Source: Setaria digitata (Eukaryota; Nematoda; Chromadorea; Rhabditida; Setariidae). From it: a stretch of 37,610 nt of DNA. Position numbers and translations under genes: made by a program. The stretch's first letter is position 1. Each line of letters opens with the position of its first letter. The notes under the pieces are model-generated. The model saw nothing but the letters and a program-made list of their open reading frames with translations, was not told where the DNA came from and ran no database searches. The stretch spans positions 5,691 through 43,300 of the forward strand of contig RCAB01000509.1 of assembly GCA_003640385.1 (NCBI GenBank), in the 5' to 3' direction. Positions 35,084 through 37,610 of the stretch are shown one piece after another.

Positions 35084-35199
35084 AAAAATTGAAAAAGCGA
35101 TATATGTTAAATGAATGAGGGGAAATAATTAATTTATTTAAATACACAATCTTTTGCTTTTGTTTTTTCGAATTTTACTTATTGCTGAAATTTAAAAAT

Positions 35200-37610
35200 A
35201 TAATTATTGAATAAGAGGAAGCGAGGCGGAGGGGAGAGGGTGAAATTGAAAATATAACTTTTGTAATAAAATTTTACTTTTAAAAATTTTTTTATTATTG
35301 ATGTTTTTATGCATATTTTCTTTTTTTTTTTTTAAATAAACATTTTCATGCAATTTTTCGTTTTTTTTTTGAATTTGTAGAATAAATATTTTGAATTGAA
35401 AAAAGAAAATGGAGGAAAAAATTTGTCTTTGTTTCAAATTACCCGTCTTAAATTTCATTTATTATTCAAGTTTATAGATATTCATTGGTGTTTAAATAAT
35501 ATTTCAGCATAGAATTTTTTTTTTGAATTTTTTAATCAAATATATTTAATTTTTTTTTAAAAAAAAAGGAAATAAGATTGATTACACTTCAATGTCGTAT
35601 AAAAACATATATTTTTTCTTCAAAATTTTAAATTACTATAAAATTTGTATTCGAAAAACTGAAAATCTTACAAATTATCATCTTTAACGTAATTGGTGAT
35701 TTAAAAAAAAAAAAAGAAATAAGAGAAAAGTTTCGTCATAATTAGCAATTATTAAAAAAAAAAGAAAAGAAGGGAAGTGAAAGAAAAACAAATTTCATTT
35801 TTTTGTAAATTATGTTCAGCTTCTTTATTTTTTTGGAAAAAAAAAAGAAAAATGATGTAACTGAGTGTTTTCATTTCTTAATGATAACAATACTATTGCA
35901 AAAAAAAAAAAAAAAATTAAAATGACAACATTTTCAAAAAAAAAAAAAAAAATTAGAAATAATTACATAATTATAATTTTAGCAAGAGCTGAGCAAATTC
36001 GGCATGTTAATTGATTAATTACTGTTAGACGACAAATTTTTAAAGTTTTTTGTAATAAAATCATGCTGTTGTAAAAGCTGAAAGCAAAATTTTTTAGATT
36101 TTCTTCTTGCATCAAATAAAACTTACCATAATGATGCTTTTCTGTATTTTTAAAATTCATTTAAAAAATTAAAATATCGATCCATTTTCAATCGACATTT
36201 TTCCGACTGTCATAAAAAATGATTTTCCTATTATAATTGATTTTAAATTTTAGAAATTTTCCATTTCATTTTCCTTCACAAAACAGAGCTTGATTTTTTG
36301 AAATGCAAATTTATATTTTAAATTTTCGTAATTAATGCTGAATTTTAAAATATGATATTGTTTATTGTTTTATTTGAAATTGTATTTTTTTTTTTTTGGA
36401 ATTTATTTTTAATTCTAATAAATGAATTTTCGATTCAAGCTTTACCCATAATCCAATTTGAGTTCCAAAATATGAATTTTAGTTTAAAATTACTCATTTT
36501 TTCAACATTTTATGCGTTATGTTGCCCATTTCTATTTTTTTTTTTTTTTTTCTCTCTCTCTCACTTTAAATATTTTACCGATTTTTCTTTTTCATCATTG
36601 AAAACGGAACACACACACAGTAATTTTTGTGTTCCCGTGAGAAATACAATCAGCGAAGAGCATTGAATTTAATCAACCAGCTGGAATTTCTGATTTTAGA
36701 ATTTATTTAAAAAAAAAAAAAAAGAATTGGAATTAATTTTTAAAATTTCAAAAATTATGCATTTTTCAAGGAAAAATGCAATTTATGCCTTTTTTTTTTT
36801 TTTTTTTCTCCCTTGGAAAGGAATTGCGAAAAATGATTAAAAGAAGAAAAAGATTTATTTTATTGAAATGATAATCTAAAAAAAAAAAATTTCATTCTTA
36901 TTGATAAAAAAAATAAATAAAAAATAAAAAAAAATAAAAAAAATAAAATTGATATTTCGATTGAAAAGTTAATTTTTCAATATGTCCAAATTTTGCATAA
37001 AAGATTGGCATCAAAATGAAGACTTTTTTTTTGAACAAATTTTAGTTACATTTATTGTAACTATAAGAAATAATTTTTTCCAAATAAAATTTTAGAAAAA
37101 CTGGAATAAGAAATTCCAGGATAAATGATAATGAATTTAAAATTGTAGCACCAAAATATTTTAATCAATTCCAATTAATACAATCAATCAAATTAACATT
37201 TCATTTAACATCAATATTTGCCAGTACTAATTAATGCTACTTCTGATATATATCCTAAAATCAATATAATTCTTTTTAATTAAATTTTGATTTTTTTTTT
37301 CTCCCTATTTGGATATAATGCAAGGAACAAGAAAAAAATTGAGCAAAATAAAAATGATTTTTTTAAAAAAAAAAAAGATGTAATTTTTATGAAATATAAT
37401 GAATACGAAAATAAATAATGTACAAAGCACAAATTTACACAATATAATTATCTAAGCTTAAAAACTATTTCTTATCCTTGCTTAATTAGCAGCAAAGTTT
37501 TCTCCAATAGCTTACAGAGTTTAGAAGGAAAAAGCTGTTGCAAAATTCTAATAATCTTATTTACTAATTTTATCCTTTCTTCTTCTTTTTTTTCGTTTTT
37601 TTTTTTTTTT
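35200..37610. other. AT-rich intergenic DNA, no gene seen
   Basis: Homopolymer-rich to the window end, with a low-complexity AAAT/AAAAAT stretch at 36901-36947. The plus-strand 104-codon frame (36352-36666) is Phe/Leu-rich across poly-T and lacks any recognisable domain, so it is not called. Confidence 0.55.

Overview
This is AT-rich eukaryotic DNA. It is dense in poly-A/poly-T runs, microsatellites and degenerate minisatellites, and nearly all of it is non-coding. The one gene I can support is on the minus strand: the 5' part of a Distal-less/Dlx-family homeobox gene (C. elegans ceh-43 class). Exon 1 (7549-8377) encodes a very low-complexity Ser/Thr/Pro/Gln/Ala-rich N-terminus. Exon 2 (5770-5960) encodes the conserved Dlx linker plus homeodomain residues 1-44. 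The two exons join in matching phase (1/1). Exon 2 ends at the homeodomain Q44/V45 boundary, where Dlx genes classically carry an intron. The last exon, with recognition helix 3, was not found on the left and should lie beyond base 1, so intron 2 is at least 5.77 kb.

The organism is probably a nematode, perhaps a spirurid/filarial type. This is inferred from the low GC, the TTTTCAG-type acceptor, the Dlx variant residues (for example [12 protein letters not shown]) and the homopolymer-rich non-coding DNA. The lineage call is inference, not proof. No bacterial features, rRNA, tRNA, CRISPR array or recognisable transposase were found.

Layout: 1-5769 is partial intron 2, with an ATT higher-order repeat, purine/pyrimidine tracts and one small ORF of doubtful status. 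5770-8377 holds exon 2, intron 1 and exon 1. 8378-8880 is the promoter-proximal region. 8880-9640 is a roughly 60-bp degenerate minisatellite. 9650-37610 is a gene-poor 5' flank of about 28 kb. It contains several tandem repeats: about 41 bp at 21 kb, a clean 42-bp array at 25.1 kb, and a (TA)171 tract at 25.8-26.1 kb. It also contains a tandem duplication at 17 kb, a 48-bp exact dispersed repeat at 34.2/34.4 kb, and a few compact candidate regulatory patches: a CCGGAA cluster at 29.0-29.2 kb, a POU 'MORE' palindrome at 28.3 kb, and a pyrimidine-rich CpG-containing stretch at 33.0-33.25 kb.

A long gene-poor flank beside a developmental homeobox gene fits a large cis-regulatory domain, but only the sequence patterns are visible here. 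I see no convincing novel multi-gene system.
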